Below the pieces are notes generated by a model. The model had not been told where the DNA came from and made no database searches. It worked only from the letters and a program-made list of their open reading frames with translations. DNA of 64,000 nt, taken from NCBI GenBank assembly GCA_009760855.2, contig WPIO01000157.1, positions 124,001 through 188,000 on the forward strand, written 5' to 3'. The stretch comes from Cristatella mucedo. Taxonomy: Eukaryota; Bryozoa; Phylactolaemata; Cristatellidae. The position numbers were made by a program, and so were the translations under genes. Of the stretch, positions 32,161 through 43,864 are shown piece after piece. Each line of letters opens with the position of its first letter. The first letter of the stretch is position 1.

Positions 32161-32801
32161 AAACGTTTATATCTCCCAACTCACGTAGTTTCTTACGCGC
32201 TATGATCACAACAAACAGAAAAGCTTCAAACAGGTCTTAGCTCTGTCGCTTTCCGTATGCGATGTTCGTAAGAACTTTGGTTTTCGGAAGAATTGTACAA
32301 CGTACAAGGAACGAGTGCAGGTGCACACACACTGTAAGCGATCTTCGCTTTTGCAAAGGAGTGCCGTGCGGCCAGCTCTTCTTGGCCGATCGACAAGCTG
32401 ATGATGCACTTCACAAGATGTCTTTTGGACACGGTAACCCAATACATTTCCCTTATATAAATGAACCTGTCAAAAGCATGAAACGTGATTTTATATTGCT
32501 TAAATTATAACACAAAGTTATCTAAATCCTTAATTCCAAGCAAACCTTTTCTCATTAGTTCGGCTATTTCGATCAACTTTGTTGGTCAAAGCTAGATATG
32601 ACTTTCTAGGCCATCTTCTAATTACGTTCTTGGCACATTTCGCTGGTCTTCGCCCACAAATATTACGTTCATAGCACATTTTGTTGGTCTTTGCCCACTT
32701 CCTTTGTGACCTTTCTTGTTTTCTAAGCAGCCACAAGAAAGTTCAGCCGAAGAGGTCCAAATTAGGCTAGCGGTAATGGCTTGGAAGTTGAGAATACTGA
32801 T

Positions 32802-32975
32802 GATAATAATAATAATAACAATATATTCGCATAGCGCCCTCAGAGAATTGAATCTCTCTCTAGGCACTTTGCAAATGCTGCATGTGCAGCATTACCAAAG
32901 CTTTGGTGGTAACATACCCAAGCAGCGGGCACGGTGTAAGCAGGGACTTGCACGGGAATGACTAGTAAGAAGCCT
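32802..32975 (-). mobile_element. LINE 3' end, altered-stem subfamily
   Basis: Minus-strand (ATT)n tail, hairpin and about 110 bp of a 3' region shared with 53173 and 59024 (gtggtaacat, then aagcagc and gtgtaagcag). This region differs from that of the main family. No coding part remains. Confidence 0.75.
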
Positions 32976-33940
32976 CGAATCGCGACAGAGCAAAAGAGAC
33001 CCGTAAACCCACCGATATAGATGAGGTTAGCAGTCCCGCACACCTCTTCTATCTCCCCTCCAGAGAGCTCTCTAGATCATCATTACAAATAATTTAGCTC
33101 ATTCGGTCAATAATTTCATTGCCTTGAAAATGCTGACTGGCTCATGGCTGCATCTACGGTTGTCTGAGAAGCTTTCGTTGGCTAACGGACGTGATAGGCA
33201 GTGAGTCATTTCCGAGTAGGCTTCCAATGCTGACAAATTTTACCTATCCCCCTGAATACGAAAGTTCGAGATAAACCGACAGAAATTTAATCAAACGAAG
33301 ACCCGCACGGCAATAGGTAACTCTAAGATAACACTTCAAAGCCATCTGAAACAGTCATTTTAATCTACCGATCTGTGACCCAACATTGTATGTTATCGTT
33401 TATCGGTTCCAAAAAGTTCAGTCTTGTGTGCTTTTTGTTATTTTCAGACAGAAATGCCTGTATTTAACGTCTTTTACCAACAACTTTGACATTTTAAACT
33501 ATCAGGACTGTGGTTCATATCTAATCCGCTTTTTATGGGCTACGAATAGGTAAATTTATGTTGATCCTCGTGCAAAAATCTCGGGAAGAGAAACTCTTGT
33601 AACGCAGGGATCCAACGACGTAGGCCAACCAAAAGGGCCGACCGCATATTCCCATCGACGCACCACTTTACTCAGCATCGCTTGAGTTTCGTCGCTGTCA
33701 ATCATATTGGAGCGTCATGCGAAGGAGCGAAGTCCTAGTATAAGAGTGCAGTCACATTCACTTCAACTAAAGTATTTACAAAATTATGCTATAGCTACTT
33801 CATTAATTCTTAGTAATCTATGTGAAACCTGTCACTAGTGATCCCAAAGTGCTTCACGACAGTCCATCATCTCGCCTGAATATCATGTCATGTATCTTCG
33901 TCTGTAACTCCATAAAGTCATAAAGACCATGTGGGTGTTA
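32976..33940. other. Intergenic DNA, nothing recognised
   Basis: No gene, RNA or repeat end identified. Confidence 0.4.
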
Positions 33941-33941
33941 C

Positions 33942-34545
33942 GCAGGAGAGTTTTGTATAGCGCCCTCACAGCCTAAGCGGCATTCGGTACGCATTCGGTA
34001 GCCAACAGACTTCGTCTCACGCAACAAAGAGAAAGTGGGAAGCATAGCAGAGTCATGAGAGCAGTTGAGGTAGTGATTAGCATAGAAATAGCAGCTCAGG
34101 ACCGCTGAAAAGGATGTGCCATAGTCGGCAGTAGGAGAGTAGTTGTCGTTGCGTAAGAATTGTGGAAGCGAGTTCCACAGCCTATGACCTGCAGAGCTAA
34201 AGCTTCTGGCGCCAACTGTCTTTAAGCGGAGGAATGGGACAGCTAATTTATTGTCCACACAGGACCTGAGGGCGTGAACAGGCTGAAACTGATGCAGCAG
34301 CTCAGCTAGGTATGAAGGAGCCAAGCCGTGGTGGGCCTTGTGGGTCAGCGTAAGAACTTTGCTCTGTATCTTTTGCTCGACCGGCAACCATCCTAGCTCC
34401 TTCAGCAAAGGAGACACGTGCTCAAACCGCTGGGACTTGAAGACCAACCTTGCAGCCATATTCATTGTCCGCTGTAGTGGCATAATAGCTTTCTTTGGCA
34501 GCCCAGCCAAAAGGGAATTACTGCCACTGCACTGAATGATTTCAC
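33942..34545 (-). mobile_element. Second L2/CR1-like LINE family, C-terminal region
   Basis: A 190-codon minus-strand frame (33938-34510) resembles the C-terminal region of the main LINE but is clearly a different family: NMAARLVFKSQRFEHVSPLL, GWLPVEQKIQSKVLTLTHKA, HGLAPSYLAELL, RLWNSLPQFLR. The 3' end has a gagggcgctatacaaaac segment that resembles the main family's tail, but no ATT repeats follow. Related fragments are at 49655-49808 and 54481-54645. Confidence 0.8.
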
Positions 34546-35215
34546 TTCAACGGCAGTGAAAAATTTTAGAGTATTGGTTTAAACAGGCTACTGTCATTCC
34601 AGAAGTATTCAAAGTGCAGTTTACTTGAGGAAAATGTACTTGGCCTACTTCTTTTTAGTACTAGCACTTTTCCTACAATCGATTTAATCACCAAGCTAAA
34701 TCTAGGCTTCCATTTTAATGTAGAAAATCCATGGCTTTAATTTTATTAATGCGTTTTCTGAGTACGGCTCGCCATTCACAAGGCCAAGATTCCTTTTAGC
34801 CTTCCAGCAAGCCCGAATTCTCTTAACCCCCTTTTTGCAACGGTTCCTATATTCGTGCTTAAATGGAAGAAATACTTGTCATATTGATTTACCAAAATTC
34901 AACATACTATTAATGGGCAAACCTAGAATTACTCAGAAATTAGAAAGCCTTGCCCTTCTATTAGATTTGTAGAGCATAAATCTTGTAACATCGACAAGGA
35001 ATCTGGAAGTCCCATTCCGAAGCGGCCTTTTACCTGACGACCACAGCTACTCCACAACAAAGAATGCATACTTCCAGCTCCGGGCCACTGCAAAAACTTG
35101 CGCCTGCTTAGAGCTGGTAAACCATAGCCACGCTTTTCTTGAATTTGCTACACCCGCTCTAGACTACCGTAAATATCTACTCGCAGGGTAAACCTGCCCT
35201 TGCCATAAGACGCTG
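34546..35215. other. Intergenic DNA, nothing recognised
   Basis: AT-rich DNA without identifiable genes between two LINE remnants. Confidence 0.4.
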
Positions 35216-35545
35216 ACAGTTGGTACAAAACTCCGTAGCTAGGGTAGTATGCTATGAATGTTGTAATTGCCACATTACACCACTTCTCCCACACGTGCAC
35301 TCGTTCTCCCATCAAGCAGAGTACCTACTTCAAGGCTTTTTTTCAGTCAATTGTTTGGTTCCTTCGTTCTTTTGATCCAGATCACGTATCAGAAATAATC
35401 TTTACTCAGACTTCGAAACGTACCACCCGCTGTTCAGACTCACGTCGGTTATCTGGGCTCTTAAGTAACTTCAAATCCTTTGGCTACCGTGCCTTCATCT
35501 CCAATGCCCTGACTTTGCGCAATTCAAAAGAGGCTAATAACCCAC
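35216..35545 (+). mobile_element. Old diverged LINE C-terminal fragment
   Basis: Plus strand. tacaaaactccgtagctagg at 35223 and the following cacattacaccacttctccc match the nucleotide pattern of the conserved LINE region. Further on FKSFGYRAFISNA matches FKSFGDRAFSSYA-like sequence. The frame is eroded and the 3' end is missing. Confidence 0.7.
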
Positions 35546-35916
35546 CTGTTCCTGGCATCATTTGTTCAGTCCATATGAATTGCCCTTCGCGTGGTCATAA
35601 TTCAATCTCCTTTTAAGGACTCCTGAAGCTCATGGAACCAGTCCTTTTTTATATTAGCGAAGAGTACTTGAAGGAAATATCACAGTGTTCTGTTTATACA
35701 GTAGAACCTCTCTGCATGCTTAATCTGTGTATGCATACACTCTCAGTACACAAACTCCTCAAACCGATCAGGCTTAAGGGGTTACCGCTTCTGATGAATG
35801 TGAGTCTTGTTACACTTTCGAACGTATGCTTTAACGGGGGTTTTGCACAGTTTTGATCAGTGAGGAATCAACATAATAATAATCAGCGATTAAAATCTTA
35901 CTCAAAAGCCTCATTT

Positions 35917-36030
35917 ATATAATGGCAGAAAGGTCTTATCGGCTATCACCACCACCACTGGCACAGGGCGATAAAGGATCGCCCCACTGCACTGCTCGAT
36001 CCCTAGACCTAGGTCGTGAAGAACCCTGAA
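35917..36030 (-). mobile_element. tRNA-derived SINE (type 2), degraded
   Basis: ggcgataaaggatcgcccca and the following gatccctagacctaggtcg match the SINE body and head region of 20060-20228 and 30001-30186. The B box is damaged and the A-box part is missing or unrecognisable. Confidence 0.65.
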
Positions 36031-38194
36031 CCCCTGAACTCTGGGATAAGACCCAGCATATGGAATGATTTTACTCAAAAACACTTAGCGCATGGAATTA
36101 ATTTTCCCCAAAATTTTTTTTTGGACTGGAAGTTATTCTCCTTCATTATTTAACAGATTTCCGAGAACATCACCTAGGATAGCCCGGCTCCCGCTGTCAC
36201 GTGACTACAAGCCATCGGATCGCTTTCGAGAGCGGCCTACGTTTATTCGACATCGCCTCCCTATTCCCTCCTCTCCCTGAGCTGAGCTCGTTAGTTTCCA
36301 TGTCTCGCACTTGCTCTCCACCTCAAGACAAAAGAAAATTTTCAAGCTTAGAATCGCCGAACCTGTAATTCAAAGCGAAATCGTCGCTAATAAATCTCGC
36401 TCGTATGCTATTTCAGCCGAGGATATAAGCATTCTGCCTGCGGTCACGTGAACGGCGTAGGGCACCAACAAGTTAACATGGTTCGTGAGTCAGTGCTATA
36501 TCAGTGCATTCAAATTATAACTTTTAGAAATGGCCGCAAATCTCTCAACACAGAAGTTTGCAGTGCGAGGGCGCATCAACGATAAGTATGACCACATCAA
36601 CCAAAGAGATGCAGTAGCTAAGTCCGGCCGGAACTGGCCGAATGGCGCATAACCCCTAATAAATTCTCGCTATTTGCGCTTAAAGCGAGCGTAAAGAGAT
36701 GTGAAACCCTATTAGTTGGTATTGTAGAACCCAAAGCCAGGTGGCTGGATGCTGGACACGCTAATTTTGCGGAGTATGGCCAGCAGTATGATTTTGGCTT
36801 TGGTTTGCCAGTGCAGCACCAAAAATTATGGATTTTGTTTTGTTTTAACGGCATTTGTAATATTGCCTCATCCATTCGTGACGTAAAAAGGAATGTTGGT
36901 GGTCTTAAATGCTTATGAATTTCGCTGCTTCGTTGGATTTTGATGACCACTTCAAAAAGCTGTTTATTGAATTGGTCCGATTGTTAGGGTAGGGACTGTC
37001 TACTTTGGTTAATGAAAAATAGTCTTCCCAGCTGTAACTTCTCTCTTGACTTCGTTATGGCTGTTGATCAGCCCAGAAGTATTTTGCTCGCGGTAACGAC
37101 CCATGTCGTAGGTTTTGGAAATACTTTAAAAAAGTTTCATCGTGAATTTGATGTCACTGACTTTGACTTGCTAACTGACAAACCTAGCTGAAGGTCTGTT
37201 AGAGTAATACAGAGACAATCACAAGTCATTTTGCGGAGGATTGCAGTGGATTGCGTTATTTACCAGGCCGTTGCAATCGATTGAAGCGAATTATTATTAT
37301 GATTATTATGTTATTATTAATGCAGAGATTACTGAGAAGCAGAAAATTGGTAAATACGGCAATAAGGGGTGAACTAACTGTTAATATAGAAGATTTCAAT
37401 CGCGATATATGTGGTATTGCACATATTTCAATTAACTTTACCAGAACTGTAGATACGACGAACTGTGTTGCCGTTTTTCAGTACTGTTACAATGTACTAT
37501 TGCACCCCGCGACAACAGAAACTTGCTCGTATGCTGCTACCGTAAAAACTGCTAATAAAATAGAATGCTTCTCTGCTTCTCCAAATGCTTCGCTCATGCG
37601 AGACCTTCGCGGCGTTGGTATGTGTCCTTGAGTGATCATATTTATGGCAACCCAATTTACGTGTCTGATGATAATCCATGCTTCTGCGACAATGAGTAAT
37701 GCACAAATGGCCTTGTATCATAACATTTTTTTGGCTTTGACGTTCAAAAACGTTTGCCTATCTCGCGATTTCTACATGTTTCTATAATTTTTATTTGTTG
37801 TCTTTTACCCATTTAATCCTCTTGTTATTCGCACAATCGTGTATCCCTATTCAGCTACAATTCTATTGATGCGCGTGCATTGCGGTACTCTTCGTGAATT
37901 TGCACTTTGATCAACTTAGTGTAACTATAACAATGCTGTGGTTGCCAAATCGGTGTATAATTAAAGCAATTGGATTTGACACTATGCCCCTATTCTCGGT
38001 CATGTACTTGTTTACTGCGCTCCGATAGTCTGTTTGTGGATGTGTACTCAGCAAGGAGATCTGCCCTATGCTACCCGGCAAACTTTACAGACTGCCCAGC
38101 GAAATTTAAAGCCGACAAGACTAGGTTGTCTAGATAATGCCTGAGACAAACCTGAAAAGTCGCCTGCACATTGGCTGCAGGTTTCCTTCTTTTG
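36031..38194. other. Intergenic DNA with a short ATT tract
   Basis: An interrupted ATT run lies at 37286-37318, but no LINE stem-loop adjoins it. The 126-codon frame at 37251-37631 has no recognised domain. Confidence 0.4.
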
Positions 38195-38345
38195 CGTTTT
38201 GGAACGGCAGTGAGGTTAAGCAACCAGATAGTAAAAAGTAATCATTCTTCACGGTTCCTGAATTTAAACAGTTCGGGACTGACTATGCAGTAATCTACGG
38301 CCAATGCCGCATAAAAGCCGACTTCAAGAGACAGCCAGGCGAGTT
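38195..38345. repeat. Unclassified dispersed repeat, short copy
   Basis: gaacggcagtgaggttaag through about 38340 follows the same order of short matches as 16865-17000 and 52950-53100, including gactatgc, gtaatct and gccgac-like words. Divergence is high. Confidence 0.4.
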
Positions 38346-39012
38346 GGGTTCCCGTAGTCGGCCTTGGTATTTGAGCTGATTTGAGCTCTAGACTACGAAG
38401 CTATTGGTGTACGTCAAGTGGCTGTAGAATACCTGTAGCACTCTGTTGCTGTTAAATCGACGTCTACGCTACGTCCTTGCTACGTTAAGGTGCGAGCGCT
38501 CTTCGTCTCTGACGCGTTCTTGCTACTGTCGGAGTACGTGTGTGCATTGGGGCCGGACCTAAAAGTCGTTGGCCGTGATACAAGGTTCAGGCATCATCAG
38601 GTATACGTCATGAATCAACGAAGATTACCGCCGTTAAGAGGGCTACGTTTTTGGTTCTGTGAGGACCTGGAAGCCGCCCACTCACCACGTTTGCTCGCCA
38701 CCGTTTCAGTCGTCTTAACAACTCTGTCTCTGGTTTTGAGAAAATTTCAGGTATGATTTGGCCTCTCCAGAAAAAATGAACTGCCAATGATTTGATCGCC
38801 TGTTAGGACGATTTTCAGGACTCGCTGTAAAATCCAGCTCGCTGCTGTGACCACTGTTACGGTTGAAGTAAAAAGTATAGGGCTGACGCGACAGCTGTAA
38901 AGAAGACCTCTGAAAAACTTCTGTAGTGATTTCTGATAGTGTCTCAGCAGGCGGTGAATCCGAATTTTAAGCACTGCTATTGCTACATGTCAGGTTTCCT
39001 AATAATCACTAC
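38346..39012. other. Intergenic DNA, nothing recognised
   Basis: The 88-codon frame at 38490-38756 shows no domain. No repeats seen. Confidence 0.35.
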
Positions 39013-39137
39013 AGCTCACTGCCTGTGGACCAGCTTCGCTGAGTCATAGCAGAATTACACATCTATTACACGGCACGTGTAATAGACGTGTACTTTTACG
39101 TTGACTCAGAGCGAAGCGAGTCCACAGGCAGTGAGCT
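39013..39137. repeat. 125-bp foldback (imperfect palindrome)
   Basis: The left arm begins agctcactgcctgtggac and the right arm ends with its reverse complement. Arms of about 60 bp pair with small mismatches through cttcgct, tgagtca and ctattacacg to a very short loop near 39075. It could be a small foldback transposon, a MITE or a hairpin RNA. No target-site duplication is obvious. Confidence 0.9.
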
Positions 39138-40694
39138 CTGGCAAGTGTGTATACTGCTGCAAGTATCCGTGGCGACCACAGCCGGCAAGGCTCGTCGATC
39201 CTAAAAGGCGAGATCGCTGGGAGCTGGGCGTGGCTCCGAAGGAACAGTGTCGCTTGATTTTGTGCGCTTCGCAACTCCTAATTCAGTAAAAATAGATATA
39301 AATATTTCGCCGTGAAATTATCGTTCTAAGGATTCGACTATTAATTTCTTAGGCTGAGAAAACCAGAATGGTGCTTTTTTGCCACCGGGGCAACCGATGT
39401 AATCACCGTACTCACCAGACGCTACTTTGTAGTGCAACGATTGCTCGAGGGAGCCTGTGAAAGCGACGATATTATGCCGCCCAACTGCTATTACGCCGCT
39501 AAGTGGGCGTTGGCTCCAATAAAATGCTCCTGACTGAGGTCGGGTTAAAAATAACGACCCAATTTTCGGCGAACTTTGTGGGTATAATTATTTGCTTATT
39601 TGATAATTTGCCCACATCCAGCTGTAGCAGCATCAGTGTCGTCGGTGAGGCAGAAACGGGTATATTCTAAGAAGGCTGGAGGGAATAGGAGCAATGACGA
39701 AGGAGGAATCCTGTTATGCGGCGGACACGGTTAAGTAGAGCTATATTGCGCAATACGAGTAGCTAAGGTATCGGAGTGCATCCAGTCAGCCCGAGCGGAG
39801 ATGCATTATCAAAGGCCATCTATTTCTTGCTTAACGCACCTGCGCTTACTCGGCAGTAATGTGCTTTTGATGAAAATGGCAAACAAATGGCATGCATCGG
39901 TCCACAAAGTACCCCCTGGAAGTCGTTCTCTGGCGGATATGTGCTATGATTGCCACGTGGCTAACTGCAGATCAATTTAACTCTAGATGGATTTGCCTGC
40001 GGTGTGTGAAAGGCTATACTGCTGCTGTTCATACCAAGCAACACAACTCAGCTCAACTCATTCTCCATTATTTTGTAGATACCTGCTTCATGTTACCTTA
40101 GATAGGTCGACGACGGCTCAGCAAGCTAGACGACAGGTTATTAAGACTGAAACTGATTTCGTGTAGCATACAGTACCTGCTGCCATTCGACCCATGGTTT
40201 ACCCTTGGGTCGACCCACTAAAGCTTTGAAACGGTGACTTTAATATGACCTACAAGATTTATTAGTGAATTACTTTTGATCGATATGCTCCTTGTCTGCT
40301 AGCATTGCTTGGCGTTACTAACGTGCTTCAGGAGCTTCTGCACTTACGTTCTTATGGGGCACAACCGCGGGGCTCATAACTTCGCTCGTCCTTGCTTGCG
40401 CATGACAAAAACCGGCGAAGCCCTGAGCCTCGGAGTACGGCTAGCGACTTGTAAGTGCAACATCCGCAGGTATGCCGACGTTACGTAACATGGTACAAAC
40501 AAAAACTTTCCAATATCCATATCCATGCTGGTCACCGGAAACCCCGTTTACAGGCATCTCTCATCGGCCATGGCGTCATGACGTCCCTCATCAGTGGTGG
40601 TCGTTCGGCCCACCTCTGAACTTCTGACCGGCACAGAGCCTCGGTCGAAACTTCCGCCTAGCTTGAATTCTGATGCTAAACTGACTACTACATA
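39138..40694. other. Intergenic DNA, nothing recognised
   Basis: No defensible gene or element. Confidence 0.4.
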
Positions 40695-40885
40695 GTAATA
40701 ATAATAATAGCAATAATAATGATTAGTTTGTTGAGCACCCACAGAGAACTTAATAAGCACTTTACATATGCTGTAAAGAAAAAGGCTCGATCGAGTGATT
40801 TGTGGTAGCACGCTCAATGTCAACAAGCATAACGTGGTTAGAAGCGACAAGCAAAGGGTCAAGATGCAAATGGCTTGGGCTTCAA
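40695..40885 (-). mobile_element. L2-like LINE 3' end, degraded hairpin
   Basis: Minus-strand AAT tail (about 40695-40722) followed by a version of the stem-loop that has lost part of its inner stem (gagaacttaataagcac). About 110 bp of the 3' untranslated region follows. Confidence 0.7.
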
Positions 40886-41039
40886 TCCACCTGACCATGG
40901 ATTATTAAATAGCTATTTCTTAGTGTTTATTCTTCAAGAACCGTAAATAATAGGACCAAATTCATAATCTGGCTGATCTAAGACTCCGAAGTTTGACTTA
41001 TCCGTAAGCAGTATCTGACGTTTCGATCGCATCCACTAT

Positions 41040-41049
41040 TTATATATAT

Positions 41050-41140
<91 letters not shown>

Positions 41141-41141
41141 C
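41040..41141. repeat. (AT)n microsatellite, about 100 bp
   Basis: Long AT dinucleotide tract with three small interruptions. Able to fold on itself. Confidence 0.97.
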
Positions 41142-41276
41142 CACTATTTTTGCCTCATACCAATTTCATCCGCAATAGTAAAAACACGTAACTGAGCCAC
41201 TGAAATCACCCATTTGTGAAACCAAATAGGAAGCCGGTCCATTTTCATGCTCTTTTAGCAGTGCTAAAGTTTATAA

Positions 41277-41632
41277 TTGCATTTTGTGACATCCCGTCTT
41301 GACTTCTGTAACTCACTGCTCGCTGGCCTACCGGCAAGTGCAATCAGGCGATTACAGCCGGTGCAGAACTCCGTAACTAGGCTTGTCTGTCGTGAGCGTC
41401 GCAATTGCCACATCACACCACTTCTCACCGACCTGCACTGGCTACCAGTCAAGCAACGTATCGACTTCAATGTGTTGTCGCTCACTTTTAGGTCACTTCA
41501 TTTTTTGGCTCCAGCCTATCTCTCAGATCTAGTCCTCCTCATTTAAAAAGAACTTAAAAACACACCTATTTAGGACAGCATTTAGTTGGTCCCTGCGATT
41601 CGTCCTTCATGTGCTTATGCGTGCTGACACTG
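41277..41632 (+). mobile_element. L2-like LINE fragment truncated at both ends
   Basis: Plus strand. The frame at 41277-41546 encodes [18 protein letters not shown] to LAPAYLSDL. An internal deletion then joins to aaaaagaacttaaaaacac. The sequence stops at 41632 in the 3' untranslated region, with no stem-loop or ATT tail. Confidence 0.85.
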
Positions 41633-43013
41633 AGATGGTACGTCGCACATTGATGTTTGAGCGTCGTGGCTGCATGGTCTCTACACATTTATTTTGCAAT
41701 TCCCAAAAGGATACGCACTAATTAAATCCTTTGCATTACGAACTATGACAGCTGTCGTACCTAGATCCTGCCATAGAGGTACCCACCTCCCGGAATCCAT
41801 CCTGCCTCCACCGAGTGTGGTTGAACAATGATTATAGCCGACACCTCTTCGAGTCGGTCCAATGAAGTTGCAGTCATTCTTCTGGCAAGTCCTCCGATCC
41901 AGGGGTGCGTTTTGGCTTGCGGTGAACTACGTCACCCAAGGAGCCATTATTATTACTTGGGCAAGATTCACCTTTGACCTTCGACCCGGGCAGCTGGATG
42001 CACGGACTTACAGTCTGCTAGCTCTTGGAGTGGCAGCTCCATCAGTCGAGCTGATCTTGCCTAGGCGGAGAGCTCGGCATCCAGACCGCAGCCTGTCCAG
42101 GGTTTGTCCAACTTTTGCAGTTCTGCCAGTCTGCGGTGTAGAGCAACCAGCCAACCGCTACGGTCACGGGACGAGTTTAACAGAGGAAGAGGAGCTGGCC
42201 CCCCGCAAACATTCGTGAGGTAGAGCCGATAGCGGATTTTAGCTAATATGAATGAAATGGTCTATCGTTAATGGCCTGCCTGCGAAAGCTGCACGCGCTC
42301 GGAGCGAGAGCAGCCGCCCAACAGGCAGTCGAGCTACCTTCGCGTAGCCATTCACGAGTAGATGAAGATTAATGAGCGCCGGCTGGCATAGAGCCGGCCG
42401 GCCGGGGTTGCCTTTCGCCGCACCAGCGGGCACTTTCTCAATCTGCAAGGAAGCACCTGTGCTCAAGTCAGACATCAAAAGACTCCTAGCTATTCCTTAT
42501 CCAAATGTTTTGTTACTCGCTAATATTTATGTAACCGGCCTCGGCCGCCAGGCTATGCATATTGGTCTGTATTTACGTTCTGTTATTCTAGCACAGTGCA
42601 GCCGCTGTGTACTTGACCAAATGCTTGGGCGGCCATAGCGTGGCAAACCACTTAGTCAAATGCCATTAGCCTGGTGGTGTCTCATCAATCCGTCAGCAGT
42701 CGCGTGTGCACAGCTTCCGGTCTACGGTCGCCGAAGGGTCGGGCCCGAGCCGAACAGCACGGAGCTGGTGGTGGACAACTGGCGAAACTCCCATCGGTTT
42801 CTGCGAACCTAAAACTCCTCTCCCTCAGCACGGTGCGATGTGGTGTAGCTCAGGAGATGCGATGCGGTGCGATGCGGTGTAGCTCAGGAGGGACTGCAGG
42901 CCGAAGTTCGCCTCTCATGCCTGATCCTTGCAGTCACATGTTTGCAGCGCCCATTATGCAAGATCATTCCAGCATTTGCAGTTGCAAATGTTTCAGATTC
43001 TTTTCGCATATAA
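41633..43013. other. Intergenic DNA with short GC-rich duplication
   Basis: The 118-codon frame at 41862-42218 has no recognisable domain. A short tandem duplication is listed separately at 42831-42891. Nothing else recognised. Confidence 0.35.
42831..42891. repeat. 34-bp tandem duplication
   Basis: cggtgcgatg, then tggtgtagctcaggag, occurs at 42831 and again at 42865 with one base change, with gatgcggtgc copies at the junction. Confidence 0.8.
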
Positions 43014-43139
43014 AATTGAAGCCTGGAACTCACTTCAGACTTGCGTCTCGACATCTCCTGACTTCACCACATTTAAAAAGAAACTAAGAACGCATCTATT
43101 TATTGCAGCATTTAGTGGGTCCATGTGATTCGTCCTTCA
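43014..43139 (+). mobile_element. L2-like LINE fragment, first of a cluster of three
   Basis: Plus strand. Encodes AWNSLQTCVSTSPDFTTF and KKKLRTHLFIAAF, the last part of the C-terminal domain. It is cut at gattcgtccttcac, where the next fragment begins. Confidence 0.8.
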
Positions 43140-43646
43140 CTTTTAGGTCCCTTCATTCTATGGCTCCAGCCTATCTCTCAGATATACTACCCCATCAGGC
43201 CAAGCATCGTACCACCCGCTTTTCGGAATCCAACAGTCTACCAATACCTCGTACAAACCTTAAATTCTTTGGAGACCGTGCATTTGGTTCGTATGCTCCC
43301 AAAGCCTGGAACTCCTCCCGAGCTGCGTCAGAACATCCCCTGACCTGACCACATTTAAAAGGAACCTAAAAACACACCTATTTAGGACAGAATTTAGTGG
43401 GTCCCTGTGATTCGTCCTTCATGTGCTTATGCGTGCTGACACTGTGCATGCTGCCACTAACCACATTTGCATGCTGACCCAGTGCATGTCACCCCTAACC
43501 ATATTATTCATTTTGCTTGTTTTTCAAGCATGATTTTACTTACCATTCAATTACGTTTCACTTTGCAGCAAATTTAAAGCGCCTAGAAAGAGATTAAGTT
43601 CTCTTAGGGCGCTTTATAAAGTGCATTATTTTTATTATTATTATTT
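43140..43646 (+). mobile_element. L2-like LINE fragment, second of a cluster of three
   Basis: Plus strand. Starts in FRSLHSMAPAYLSDILPHQ, runs through the C-terminal region with a frameshift near 43312, and ends with 3' untranslated region, stem-loop (about 43578-43616) and ATT tail to 43646. Confidence 0.85.
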
Positions 43647-43864
43647 ACGTGCTTATGCATGCCGACACTGTGTGCGGCCACTAACCAAACTTGCATACTG
43701 ACCCTATACATGTCACCCCTAAGCATGCTATGCTTTTTGTCATTGAGCATACTACCACTAACCATTATATCGTGCTTCCTTTGAATAATTTAAGTTGCCT
43801 AAAAAAAAGAGATTGAGTTCTCTTAATGTACTATATCAAATTTGTTATTATTTTTATTATTATT
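43647..43864 (+). mobile_element. LINE 3' end, third of a cluster of three
   Basis: Plus strand. Diverged 3' untranslated region with gtgcttatgcatgccgacac, hairpin (about 43795-43832) and a further ATT tail. More decayed than the one before it. Confidence 0.75.

Noticed and set aside
37286-37318. Another LINE 3' end at an ATT tract
   Set aside because: The stem-loop is absent on both sides, so only a microsatellite is supported.
41862-42218. 118-codon plus-strand frame as a gene
   Set aside because: No recognised domain or membrane topology and no conserved neighbour.
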